The translations under genes and the position numbers were made by a program. A DNA stretch of 64,000 bases from Planctomycetota bacterium (GTDB taxonomy: Bacteria; Planctomycetota; Phycisphaerae; Phycisphaerales; UBA1924). The stretch lies in NCBI GenBank assembly GCA_013285505.1, contig CP053450.1:1906796-1970795 (forward strand), read 5' to 3'. The notes beneath the pieces are model-generated. The model had not been told where the DNA came from and ran no database searches. It was given only the letters and a program-made list of their open reading frames with translations. Of the stretch, positions 9,901 through 17,149 are shown one piece after another; positions within the stretch are counted from its first letter, which is position 1, and every line of letters begins with the position of its first letter.

Positions 9901-9930
9901 AGTCTACTGACCGAGCCGCCAAGGAAACAA
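9901..9930 (-). promoter_or_regulatory. Promoter candidate for the sigma/kinase operon
   Basis: On the minus strand: TTGTTT (9925-9930), an 18-bp spacer and TAGACT (9901-9906), about 28 bp upstream of the sigma factor start. The same TAGACT -10 box recurs elsewhere in the window. Confidence 0.45.
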
Positions 9931-10077
9931 GACATTCTCGACCAATCACTGACCACCCCAACGCACTCTTCCGCATGTCACTCCAGAGAGAGACGAGCGA
10001 CCACCCACCGGTACGTCCGGCCCGCTATCGGAGCGCGCCGGCCGGGGGGTGTCACTCGCAATCGGGAGATCCGTTTC

Positions 10078-10818
10078 ATGAATGTGCAGACACCAAACGC
10101 CCTCGCCGTCCTGGCGTGCGCCGCGGCCGCCGCCTCGGCCGACATCATCCAGGTCAGCTACGGCTCGCTCACCGGCGACTACGTCGAGACCTTCGAGACC
10201 TTCGACGCCGGAGCCCCGTTCGTCGGCGCGCCAACTACGACGGCGTCGTCGCCAACCCCTTCGGCCTCTCGATCGCCGAACGCTTCGACGGCCAGTCCGT
10301 CTCCGACGGCACCAACCAGAGCGGCGGCGGCACCCACGATGTCATCAGCGGCTCGCCCGACGGCCCGCTCTCGCTCGCCCTCGGCCGCGACGCAGAACCT
10401 CGTCATCGGCGACACCACCCCCGTCGGTGGCACGGGCCACGCCATCAGCGGCCTCAGCTCGCCCGGCTGGCCCAACTTCCAGGCCATCGGCGAGGGTGCC
10501 GCCACGTTCCTCTTCGATGTCGGCCAGCCCGACGTCGGGTTCACGACCTTCGGCGCGCTCGACGGGGGCGATCTGCGGGCCGACTTCTACGACCGCGGCG
10601 GCGGGCTGCTGGGCTCGGTCACGATCGACGAGATCCGTGACGGCGGGTTCGGGTTTGCGACCTCGGACGGCTCGGCGTCGATTGCGGGGATGGTCATCAC
10701 CAACACCGAGGCCGAGGGCATCTCGTACGACAACGTCTGGTACCACACGGTGCCGACGCCGGGCTCGCTGGCCGTGCTGGCGTGCGGGGGTGCCGCGGCG
10801 ATTCGCCGCCGGCGCTGA
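10078..10818 (+). CDS. PEP-CTERM-type exported protein (two frameshifts)
   Basis: Signal peptide MNVQTPNALAVLACAAAAASA, then a beta-rich body. The frame moves near 10230 (one base short) and returns near 10392 (one base extra). Between them the frame reads NYDGVVANPFGLSIAERFDG, and after it NLVIGDTTPVGGTGHAISG. The C-terminus is a PEP-CTERM sorting signal: PTPGS, a hydrophobic helix (LAVLACGGAAAI) and RRRR. Such proteins are cleaved and attached or released by an exosortase, which is not in this window. A GGGAG lies upstream of the start. The GC-skew switch falls inside this gene. Body function unknown. Confidence 0.75.
   Translation: MNVQTPNALAVLACAAAAASADIIQVSYGSLTGDYVETFETFDAGAPFVGAPTTTASSPTPSASRSPNASTASPSPTAPTRAAAAPTMSSAARPTARSRSPSAATQNLVIGDTTPVGGTGHAISGLSSPGWPNFQAIGEGAATFLFDVGQPDVGFTTFGALDGGDLRADFYDRGGGLLGSVTIDEIRDGGFGFATSDGSASIAGMVITNTEAEGISYDNVWYHTVPTPGSLAVLACGGAAAIRRRR
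10500..10620. other. GC-skew sign change
   Basis: Left of about 10.56 kb the plus strand is C-rich under both plus-strand genes (3.2 kb: 27 C, 11 G in 60 bases) and minus-strand genes (9.6 kb: 29 C, 13 G). Right of it the plus strand is G-rich under both (16.0 kb: 32 G, 11 C; 18.3 kb: 26 G, 18 C). The line at 10501 has C over G (24 to 17) and the next has G over C (27 to 19). Confidence 0.7.
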
Positions 10819-10894
10819 CGCGCTCGGAGCGACACATCCGATCGGGACAGGGGAGAAGGGTCACGATCCGGCTGGCACTCCTGCCAGGTGAGTC

Positions 10895-11407
10895 TCAGCC
10901 CCCCGAGGAGCCGGCGTCTTCGCCGGCTTCTTGGTTTGCGCTGTCGGTGTCTGGCTGATTCTCCGCGTCGCGCTCGGCTTCCAGGTTGGCCTTCTCCTCC
11001 TTGTCGTCGCCGGAGATCTTGAGGAAGGGGATTGTCGAGTCGATGTTGTTGATGGTCGTGCGCAGGGAGGCGAGGTGCTTCTCGATCTGTGTCAGCGGGC
11101 CCTGCAGGGCCGTGACTGAGCCGTCGAGCTTGGTCAGCTTGCCGTCGATGGTGGCGAGCTGGGCGTTGACGCTCTCGAGGACCTCGAGCTTGGTGTTCAG
11201 TTCGACGAGCTGGCCCTCTACCGTCGTGAGTTGCGCGTCCACCTTGGTGAGCAGCGCGTTGGCCTTCTCGACCTTGGCGAAGCTGTCGTTGATCGAGGTC
11301 AGGTTGTCGTTGGCCAGCCCGATCCCGTCGTTGATGTCCTGGACGATGCACCCGGGCGCGAGGACGAGTATCGGGAGAATGAGCAGGGGCGTGACGAATC
11401 GATTCAT
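10895..11407 (-). CDS. Coiled-coil lipoprotein
   Basis: 170 residues. Lipobox LAPGC with lipidated Cys20 after a hydrophobic signal. Residues 30-140 are a long regular coiled coil with repeated segments such as LTKVDAQLTTVEGQLVELN and LATIDGKLTKLDG. The tail is acidic and ends in Gly-Gly. It is probably a membrane-anchored periplasmic rod or spacer protein. No family recognised. Convergent with the PEP-CTERM gene, which ends 76 bp before it. Confidence 0.75.
   Translation of the reverse strand: MNRFVTPLLILPILVLAPGCIVQDINDGIGLANDNLTSINDSFAKVEKANALLTKVDAQLTTVEGQLVELNTKLEVLESVNAQLATIDGKLTKLDGSVTALQGPLTQIEKHLASLRTTINNIDSTIPFLKISGDDKEEKANLEAERDAENQPDTDSANQEAGEDAGSSGG
10910..10935 (+). terminator. 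Terminator of the PEP-CTERM gene
   Basis: GCCGGCG (10910-10916) and CGCCGGC (10921-10927) form a 7-bp stem with a 4-nt loop, followed by TTCTTGGTTT. It lies within the 3' end of the convergent lipoprotein gene. Confidence 0.6.
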
Positions 11408-11674
11408 GGGGAAACCTCCGGCGCAAGCGTAGGTCCGCATCGCGAACGGGCGTGACGCGTGCGCGAGCGGGGCTCGGCGAGAACGTCGGGTGTGCGCCCG
11501 ATATTCGCGGTTTTCTCGGGCCCGGGCGGTGCGCGGCGGCTTGTGTGCGCCGTGACGACGCGGGCACGCGGTTTTCTTGAGAATCGGGTAGGACCGCTGG
11601 TTCTCTCCGGCTACCGTGAAACCTCGTGGGTCGGTAGAGACAAATACGCCCCATTTTCCCAGAGGAGAGTTTGC

Positions 11675-13069
11675 ATGCGTTACAAGACCGATCACCGGCT
11701 GTTTCTGCGCGCGCACGTCGCTGCGACGATGCTCGCGATGACCTCGATTGCGGCGGCGCAGAACGCGGGTGAGTGGACGCTGTTCTGCCCCATCGGCAGC
11801 ACAGAGACTCAGCTGGTCGATCTCGACAACACCGTCGTGCAGACGTGGGAGAGCGAGTTCACGCCGGGGGCCTCGGTGTATCTGGTCGAGGGCGGCGCGA
11901 TCCTGCGGCCGGCGAACGATCCGAGCGCGGGGGACTTTGGCGGTCCGGGGCTTGGTGGGAGGATCGAGCGGATCGCGTGGGACGGGACCGTCGAGTGGAG
12001 TTATCTCGCGGCGGGGCCGGACTATGTGCAGCACCACGATATCGAGCTGTTGCCCAACGGCAACGTGCTGGCGATCGTGTGGGAGCGGCACACGGCTGCG
12101 GACGCGATCGCGAATGGGCGTGACCCGGCGCGGGTGGGTGCGGAGGTCTGGTCGGAGACGGTGATCGAGATCGAGCCGTCCGGTCCGGACGGGGGCACGA
12201 TCGTGTGGCAGTGGCGGGTGTGGGACCATCTGGTGCAGGATTTCGATCCGAACCTGCCGAACTACGGGGTGATCTCGGAGAATCCGGGCCGGATCGACAT
12301 CAACGCCGGGCCGGAGGTGCCGGACTGGCTGCACTTCAACGCGCTGGATTACAACGCGGAGCTTGACCAGATCGTGCTCAGCTGTTTCACGCTCAGCGAG
12401 ATCTACATCATCTCGCACGACCCGAACGACAGCGGCGATCTGCTGTACCGCTGGGGCAATCCGCAGGTCTACGGGCGGGGCGGTCCGGATGATCAGAAGC
12501 TCTTCAATCAGCATGATCCGGAGTGGATTCCCGAGGGTCTTCCGGGTGCGGGCAACATCACGATCTTCAACAACGGCAACCCGCGCGGTTTTTCATCGAC
12601 CGAGGAGATCCGGCCGCCGGTCAGGGTTGACGGCACGTACAACATCAGCATGAGCGGCCCCTACGGGCCCGAGGGCTTCACGTCTTCGAGGGACGAGATC
12701 GACGGGGTGCCGTTCTTCTCGAGCTTCATGTCGGGTGTGCAGCGGATGGCCAACGGCAACTCGCTGGTGTGTGTCTCGCTGGAGAACCGCATCGTGGAGA
12801 TCGACCCGGGTGGCAACTCGGTGTGGAGCATCGCGACGGCCGGGCCCGCGTTCCGAGGGACGCGGTTTGCCAAGCGTGACGCGAGGCTGGAGGGTCTGCT
12901 GTGGTGCGTTGCGGACTTCAACGAGGACGACGTGGTGAACACGCAGGACGTGCTGGCGTTCCTCAACGCGTGGACGGCGGACGAGGGGTCGGCCGACTTC
13001 AACGGCGACGGCTCGGTGGACACGCTGGATGTGCTGGCGTTCCTGAACGCGTGGAGTAGTGGCTGCTGA
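11675..13069 (+). CDS. Arylsulfotransferase-like secreted propeller with GC-type dockerin tail
   Basis: 464 residues. AGAGGAGAG (11661-11669) supports the start. Signal peptide ends AAAQ. The body resembles the ASST family: HHDIELLPNGNVLAIV, WLHFNALDYNAELDQIVLS, LYRWGNPQVYG and MANGNSLVCVS, the repeated His-containing blades that hold the sulfuryl-transfer His in true enzymes. I cannot confirm every catalytic residue, so it may be a binding protein of that fold. Residues about 410-464 are two EF-hand-like loops (DFNEDDVVNTQD, DFNGDGSVDTLD), each followed by VLAFLNAW; the protein ends SSGC. Confidence 0.82.
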   Translation: MRYKTDHRLFLRAHVAATMLAMTSIAAAQNAGEWTLFCPIGSTETQLVDLDNTVVQTWESEFTPGASVYLVEGGAILRPANDPSAGDFGGPGLGGRIERIAWDGTVEWSYLAAGPDYVQHHDIELLPNGNVLAIVWERHTAADAIANGRDPARVGAEVWSETVIEIEPSGPDGGTIVWQWRVWDHLVQDFDPNLPNYGVISENPGRIDINAGPEVPDWLHFNALDYNAELDQIVLSCFTLSEIYIISHDPNDSGDLLYRWGNPQVYGRGGPDDQKLFNQHDPEWIPEGLPGAGNITIFNNGNPRGFSSTEEIRPPVRVDGTYNISMSGPYGPEGFTSSRDEIDGVPFFSSFMSGVQRMANGNSLVCVSLENRIVEIDPGGNSVWSIATAGPAFRGTRFAKRDARLEGLLWCVADFNEDDVVNTQDVLAFLNAWTADEGSADFNGDGSVDTLDVLAFLNAWSSGC

Positions 13070-13569
13070 GCGGTTTGGCCGGTGGAGCCGGCCGTTGGAC
13101 TTGTCCATTGACACCGCGGGGCGCCGGAACGCCCCGCGGTGTTGTTTTTGCTGTGGGCCAGGCGGGTGAGCTGGGCTGCGGCTTTGCGGGTGATCTCGCG
13201 GTGGCGGGCCTGGATCTGGGGTGGGAGCGGTCGGGCGTCGGCGGGGTCGTGGGCCATGAGGTGGCGGAGGGTCTGGATGGCGATCGGTGCTGCGGCGGTG
13301 GCGGCGCGTCGGGACTGCAGCTCGGCCTGCGCGGTGAGTCGGTCGAGGAGGAGGTTGAAGTCGGCGGACTCGAGGATGTCGAGGAGTTGTGAGAGCGAGA
13401 TGTCGTGGAGGGCTGCGAGATCGGTGAGCGGGAGGTCGGCGCGGAGGTAGTCGGGGATGAGGGCTTCGGGGGTGACGGTGGGTGTGCGCGTGGTGGTGGG
13501 AGTGATCGCGGGCGGCGGGTGCTCGTGATGCGGGCGCGGTGTGGTGGTCGGTGTGATTGTGTGCGGCAT
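12661..13569 (-). CDS. Hypothetical protein; C-terminal part doubtful
   Basis: Starts MPHTITPTTTPRP behind a good ribosome site (AGGAAGGGG). Residues 30-130 look like a real helical protein: LIPDYLRADLPLTDLAALHD, then SLSQLLDILESADFNLLLDR and ITRKAAAQLTRLAHSKNN; the first resembles a helix-turn-helix recognition region. From about residue 138 the frame runs through the terminator and then antisense to the dockerin end of the ASST-like gene, which is unlikely to be native. A lost stop or a frameshift near 13145 would explain this, but all three minus frames stay open there. No family recognised. Confidence 0.45.
   Translation of the reverse strand: MPHTITPTTTPRPHHEHPPPAITPTTTRTPTVTPEALIPDYLRADLPLTDLAALHDISLSQLLDILESADFNLLLDRLTAQAELQSRRAATAAAPIAIQTLRHLMAHDPADARPLPPQIQARHREITRKAAAQLTRLAHSKNNTAGRSGAPRCQWTSPTAGSTGQTAQQPLLHAFRNASTSSVSTEPSPLKSADPSSAVHALRNASTSCVFTTSSSLKSATHHSRPSSLASRLANRVPRNAGPAVAMLHTELPPGSISTMRFSSETHTSELPLAIRCTPDMKLEKNGTPSISSLEDVKPSGP
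13111..13149 (+). terminator. Strong rho-independent terminator
   Basis: A 13-bp perfect stem (ACACCGCGGGGCG / CGCCCCGCGGTGT) with a 6-nt loop (CCGGAA) is followed by TGTTTTTG. It ends the arylsulfotransferase-like gene. Confidence 0.92.
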
Positions 13570-13761
13570 CGGGGTCCCCTTCCTGCTCTATTTTGGGGTT
13601 GGGGTGGGGAGGAGGGAAGTGGCTTTTGGGGTAGGTGCATGAAGTTGCGCGCGCTGGTGGTGGATCGGGGGGAGATTTGTGGTTTTGGGGGCGGAGGGGG
13701 GCGCTCGGGCTTGCGGTGATCGGGGTGCTGTTTGCGTCGGTGGTGGGTGGTGTGGTGGGGA

Positions 13762-13782
13762 GCCCACGCTGGCGCGTTGGGC
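13762..13782. repeat. REP-like palindrome
   Basis: GCCCA-CGCTGGCGCGT-TGGGC: 5-bp complementary ends around a GCGC-containing core. Similar GCCCA...TGGGC intergenic elements are known to me from planctomycetes; membership here is inferred. Confidence 0.45.
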
Positions 13783-13819
13783 CTCTTTGTGGTTGGGATG
13801 GTGTCGGAGGGTGTGGAGG

Positions 13820-13842
13820 CACGGGTGGACGAGCCACCCGTG
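13820..13842. repeat. Perfect 9-bp inverted repeat, REP-like
   Basis: CACGGGTGG (13820-13828), loop ACGAG, CCACCCGTG (13834-13842), continuing into GGCAC on both sides. No T-run follows, so it is more likely a dispersed palindromic element than a terminator. Confidence 0.6.
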
Positions 13843-13889
13843 GCACGGGGTGTCGGGCTGTGGTGGTGTGTGGCTCCTAAACTGTGGGG

Positions 13890-15191
13890 ATGGACGTGCG
13901 TTCTGGACATGCTGGTGGTGGTGCGGGCTCGGGCCGGGGCAAGGTGCTTGTGGCGATGTCGGGCGGGGTGGACAGCTCGGTGGCTGCGGCGCTGTTGGTG
14001 CGTGAGGGGTACGAGGTGATCGGCTGCTTCATGCGGCTGGGGTCGGTGGGGGAGAGTCTCGGGGTGGTGGAGGAGGCGTGCGCGGTTGGAGAGCGCGGGG
14101 GCGCGGATAGCGCGGGGGAGGGGGACGGACCCGCTCCGGCCTCGAAGACTCGGCCACCTCTGCCGCGGGGCGCGGGGGAGGAGGGGCCGACGATCAGGCA
14201 TCGGGGGTGTTGCTCGGTGTCGGATGCTGCGGACGCGCGGCTGGTGGCGGCGGAGCTGGGGATCCCGTTTTATGTGTGCAACTTCAAGAAGGACTTCGGT
14301 CGGATCATCGACTACTTCGTGGATTCGTACGCGGTTGGGCAGACACCGAACCCGTGTGTGCGGTGCAACGACTGGCTGAAGTTCGGCAAGCTGCACGATT
14401 ATGCGCGGGAGTTCGGGTGTGACTTCGTCGCGTCGGGGCACTACGCGAGGATCGTGACGGGGGAGGACGGCGGTCCGGCGCTGGCGCGGGGCGTGGACTT
14501 TGAGAAGGATCAGAGCTACGTGTTGTTTGGTGTGGGGCGGGAGCAGCTGGGGTCGATGCTGCTGCCGATCGGGGAGATGCGCAAGGCGGATGTGCGGGCG
14601 TTGGCCGAAGAGCTGGGGCTGCCGGTCTTTGACAAGCCTGACTCGCAGGAGATCTGCTTTGTGCCGGACGATGACTATGCGGGGTTGGTGGAGCGGCGGC
14701 GTCCGGAGCTTGCGGAGGCGGCGCGCGGGCGCGGCGAGATCGTGGACACGGCGGGGAACGTGCTGGGCGAGCACGGGGGGCAGCACCGGTTCACGATCGG
14801 GCAGCGCCGGAAGATCGGGGTGGCGCTGGGGCATCCGATCTATGTGGTGGACCGCGATCCTGTGAAGAACCGGGTGACGGTGGGGGAGTCGGACGATCTG
14901 TTGGTGGGGTCGTGCGAGGTGGGGGAGGCGAACTGGCTTTCGTCGGTGGGGGCGGGGATCCCGGATGAAGGTGTGGCGGTGACGGTTCAGTACCGGGCGC
15001 ACGGGGAGCCGGTGGGGGCGCGGGTGACGGTGCTGCCTGATGCGGCGGAGCCGGGGCCGTCGGGGCGGCCCGGGCGGTTTGCGGTTCGGTTTGGCGAGGC
15101 GCAGCGGGCGGTGGCTCCGGGGCAGGCGCTGGTGGTGTATGACGGGTCGGGGCGTGTGCTTGGCGGTGGGTGGGTGGTGGGGACGGCGTAG
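13890..15191 (+). CDS. mnmA: tRNA-specific 2-thiouridylase
   Basis: Inserts sulfur at U34 of Lys, Glu and Gln tRNAs, using ATP and a persulfide relay. 433 residues. PP-loop SGGVDSS at 24-30; NPCVRCN with Cys156 and SQEICF carry the two catalytic cysteines; SGHYAR and DQSYVLF are also family motifs. Residues about 51-103 are a low-complexity Gly/Glu/Pro insert (contains PPLPRGAGEEGP) not seen in typical MnmA of 360-380 residues; the frame stays open through it. No Shine-Dalgarno is evident. TAAACT lies at 13878-13883, 6 nt before the ATG, so the mRNA may be leaderless. An in-frame GTG 6 bp upstream is the alternative start. Confidence 0.95.
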   Translation: MDVRSGHAGGGAGSGRGKVLVAMSGGVDSSVAAALLVREGYEVIGCFMRLGSVGESLGVVEEACAVGERGGADSAGEGDGPAPASKTRPPLPRGAGEEGPTIRHRGCCSVSDAADARLVAAELGIPFYVCNFKKDFGRIIDYFVDSYAVGQTPNPCVRCNDWLKFGKLHDYAREFGCDFVASGHYARIVTGEDGGPALARGVDFEKDQSYVLFGVGREQLGSMLLPIGEMRKADVRALAEELGLPVFDKPDSQEICFVPDDDYAGLVERRRPELAEAARGRGEIVDTAGNVLGEHGGQHRFTIGQRRKIGVALGHPIYVVDRDPVKNRVTVGESDDLLVGSCEVGEANWLSSVGAGIPDEGVAVTVQYRAHGEPVGARVTVLPDAAEPGPSGRPGRFAVRFGEAQRAVAPGQALVVYDGSGRVLGGGWVVGTA

Positions 15192-15251
15192 CGGTCGGGA
15201 CGCGGCTTGCGCGGGCGTAACGCGGGTTTCTCGCGGCGGTTCCCTCAAGGT

Positions 15252-15280
15252 TTGGAATTCTGAAGAGATTCTGGTATGCT
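15252..15280 (+). promoter_or_regulatory. Sigma-70-like promoter of the halogenase-like gene
   Basis: TTGGAA (15252-15257), a 17-bp spacer and TATGCT (15275-15280), about 97 bp before the GTG start. Confidence 0.6.
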
Positions 15281-15376
15281 GGCTGGGTCCGGGTCTTCCT
15301 GGCCGCAGCGGTGACACTCGTTTTCGGCGTCCTGCCGACCGCTGCTTGGCGTAGTTGCGTTTGAAGGGGTATCCAC

Positions 15377-17149
15377 GTGGGTGTTGGCGCGCGCGCATGC
15401 GACTATGACGTGGTGATCGTGGGAGGGGGCCCGGCGGGGACCACTATCGCGACGCTTTTGAAGAAGTACGACCCGGCGATCAGCGTGCTGATCATCGAGA
15501 AGGCGAAGTTTCCGAGGGAGCATGTCGGCGAGAGCCAGCTGCCGGGGATCGGCGCGGTGCTTGATGAGATGGGCGTGTGGGACAAGATGGAGGCTGCGGA
15601 GTTCCCGATCAAGATCGGGGCGACGTATCGGTGGGGGAACTCGCCGGAGTTGTGGGACTTTGAGTTCATCCCGTTGAGCATCTACAAGGACGAGGGGCGG
15701 CCGGGCAAGTTTGAGGGTCAGCGTCGGATGACGGCGTGGCAGGTGGACCGGGCGATCTACGACGACATCCTGCTGCGGCACGCCGAGTCGGTGGGCGTCG
15801 AGGTGTGGGAGGAGACGGCGGTGCGGGGGGCGGAGGTCGAGGGCGACCGGATCCGGTCGTTGACGCTGGACGACGGGCGGACGGTGACTGGTGAGTATGT
15901 GGTGGATGCATCGGGTCATGTGGGGGTGCTGCGGCGGGCGCTGGGTGTGGGGATCACCGAGCCGAGCCGTCTGCGCAACATGGCGGTGTGGGACTATTGG
16001 GACAACGCGGAGTGGGCGGTGGAGATCGGCACGGGGGCGACGCGGGTGCAGGTGTTGAGCCTTGCGGGGGGGTGGATCTGGTTCATCCCGCTGGGGCCGA
16101 CGCGGACGAGCATCGGGTTTGTGTGTCCGGTGGAGTATTACAAGCAGCGGAAACTGAGCCCGGCGGAGTTGTACGCGGAGGCGGTGAAGGCCGAGCCTCG
16201 GGTGGCGTCGCTGACGAGGAACGCCACACGGGACGGCGATGTGAAGACGACGAAGGACTGGTCGTTTGTCGCGGATCGGCTGGCGGGCGGGAACTGGTTC
16301 TTGGCGGGCGAGGCCGCGGGGTTTGCGGACCCGATCCTGGCGGGCGGGCTGACGCTTGCGCACACGGGCGGGCGTGAGGTGGCGTACACGATATTGGCGA
16401 TGCGGCGCAAGGAGCACGAGGAGGCGTGGCTTCGGGAGATGTACGCCGAGCGGCAGAAGAAGCGGATCGAGCAGTACATCCGGTTTGCGGACTACTGGTA
16501 TTGCGCGAACGGGCAGTTTACGGATCTGGAGGATCTGACGGCGGAGATCGCGAAGGAGGCGGGGCTGGACATGTCGCCGAAGCAGGCGTTCCGGTGGCTG
16601 AGCCTCGGGGGGTTTGCGCACGAGGATTTCTCGTTCCCGGGGCTTGGGGGGTTGGATCTGCTGGCGGTGAAGGAAGTGACGAAGGTGTTTTCTGGTGAGG
16701 GGGAGGACCGGAGCGGGTGGGAGATCAACAAGTACAACACGTTCCGGCTGGATCTTTCGGGGACGAAGAAGCAGCAGATGCCGGTGTATGCGCAGGGCAA
16801 GATCATGCAGGCCGAGTGCTATGTGCGTGACGGGCGGTGGCTGCCGAACGTGGGGTTGTACGGCGTGCTGGTGGGTCTGCTGCGGCGGCACAACGATCTG
16901 GGCTCGATCCGGAAGGGGCTGGAGGCCGCGGCGCGGAAGCAGTCGGCGCGGTCGGGCCAGGGGGCGGGTTTTTTCGTGACGCAGGGTGTTTCGACTCTGG
17001 AGACGATGCTCGTCGAGGGGTGGGTGAAGGGGTCGGTGGACTCGAAGCGGAAGACGATGGTCTACACGCCGATCGTGGAGTCGAACTTCCACAAGAACAG
17101 CGACGCGCTGCCGGGGGCGGAGCGGGCGGCGGATCATCCGGCGTTGTGA
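15377..17149 (+). CDS. FAD-dependent oxidoreductase, flavin-halogenase-like
   Basis: 590 residues from GTG with GAAGGGG upstream. N-terminal dinucleotide fold YDVVIVGGGPAG (GGGPAG 16-21), then EHVGESQLPGIG, the position where flavin-dependent halogenases have GES. WIWFIP at 233-238 matches the halogenase WxWxIP motif, and GEAAGFADPILAGGL is the second FAD-binding segment. The family chlorinates or brominates aromatic substrates; related members are plain monooxygenases or geranylgeranyl-reductase-like enzymes. The C-terminal 200 residues are a helical extension. No biosynthetic genes lie nearby, so the substrate cannot be inferred. The 3' end overlaps the convergent methyltransferase gene by 16 bp. 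Confidence 0.8.
   Translation: MGVGARACDYDVVIVGGGPAGTTIATLLKKYDPAISVLIIEKAKFPREHVGESQLPGIGAVLDEMGVWDKMEAAEFPIKIGATYRWGNSPELWDFEFIPLSIYKDEGRPGKFEGQRRMTAWQVDRAIYDDILLRHAESVGVEVWEETAVRGAEVEGDRIRSLTLDDGRTVTGEYVVDASGHVGVLRRALGVGITEPSRLRNMAVWDYWDNAEWAVEIGTGATRVQVLSLAGGWIWFIPLGPTRTSIGFVCPVEYYKQRKLSPAELYAEAVKAEPRVASLTRNATRDGDVKTTKDWSFVADRLAGGNWFLAGEAAGFADPILAGGLTLAHTGGREVAYTILAMRRKEHEEAWLREMYAERQKKRIEQYIRFADYWYCANGQFTDLEDLTAEIAKEAGLDMSPKQAFRWLSLGGFAHEDFSFPGLGGLDLLAVKEVTKVFSGEGEDRSGWEINKYNTFRLDLSGTKKQQMPVYAQGKIMQAECYVRDGRWLPNVGLYGVLVGLLRRHNDLGSIRKGLEAAARKQSARSGQGAGFFVTQGVSTLETMLVEGWVKGSVDSKRKTMVYTPIVESNFHKNSDALPGAERAADHPAL

Larger units (their letters stand above)
13570..13889. other. Intergenic region with short palindromic repeats
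   Basis: No gene seen in 320 bp. It is G-rich and contains two palindromic elements (annotated separately) and, at its end, TAAACT 6 nt before the mnmA start. Confidence 0.5.

Noticed and set aside
6803-9976. A single 1057-residue kinase reading from 9976
   Set aside because: The first 360 residues of that reading are out of frame with the sigma factor and with the kinase N-terminus. The kinase really starts at 9254 and changes frame near 8891.
10820-11674. Replication origin with DnaA boxes beside the skew switch
   Set aside because: I read both strands of the gaps here and found no TTATCCACA-like cluster, AT-rich tract or dnaA/dnaN gene. Only the skew supports an origin.
15377-17149. A natural-product gene cluster around the halogenase-like gene
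   Set aside because: Neighbours are mnmA, ribF, nrnA and a methyltransferase; no synthase, carrier protein or transporter is present.
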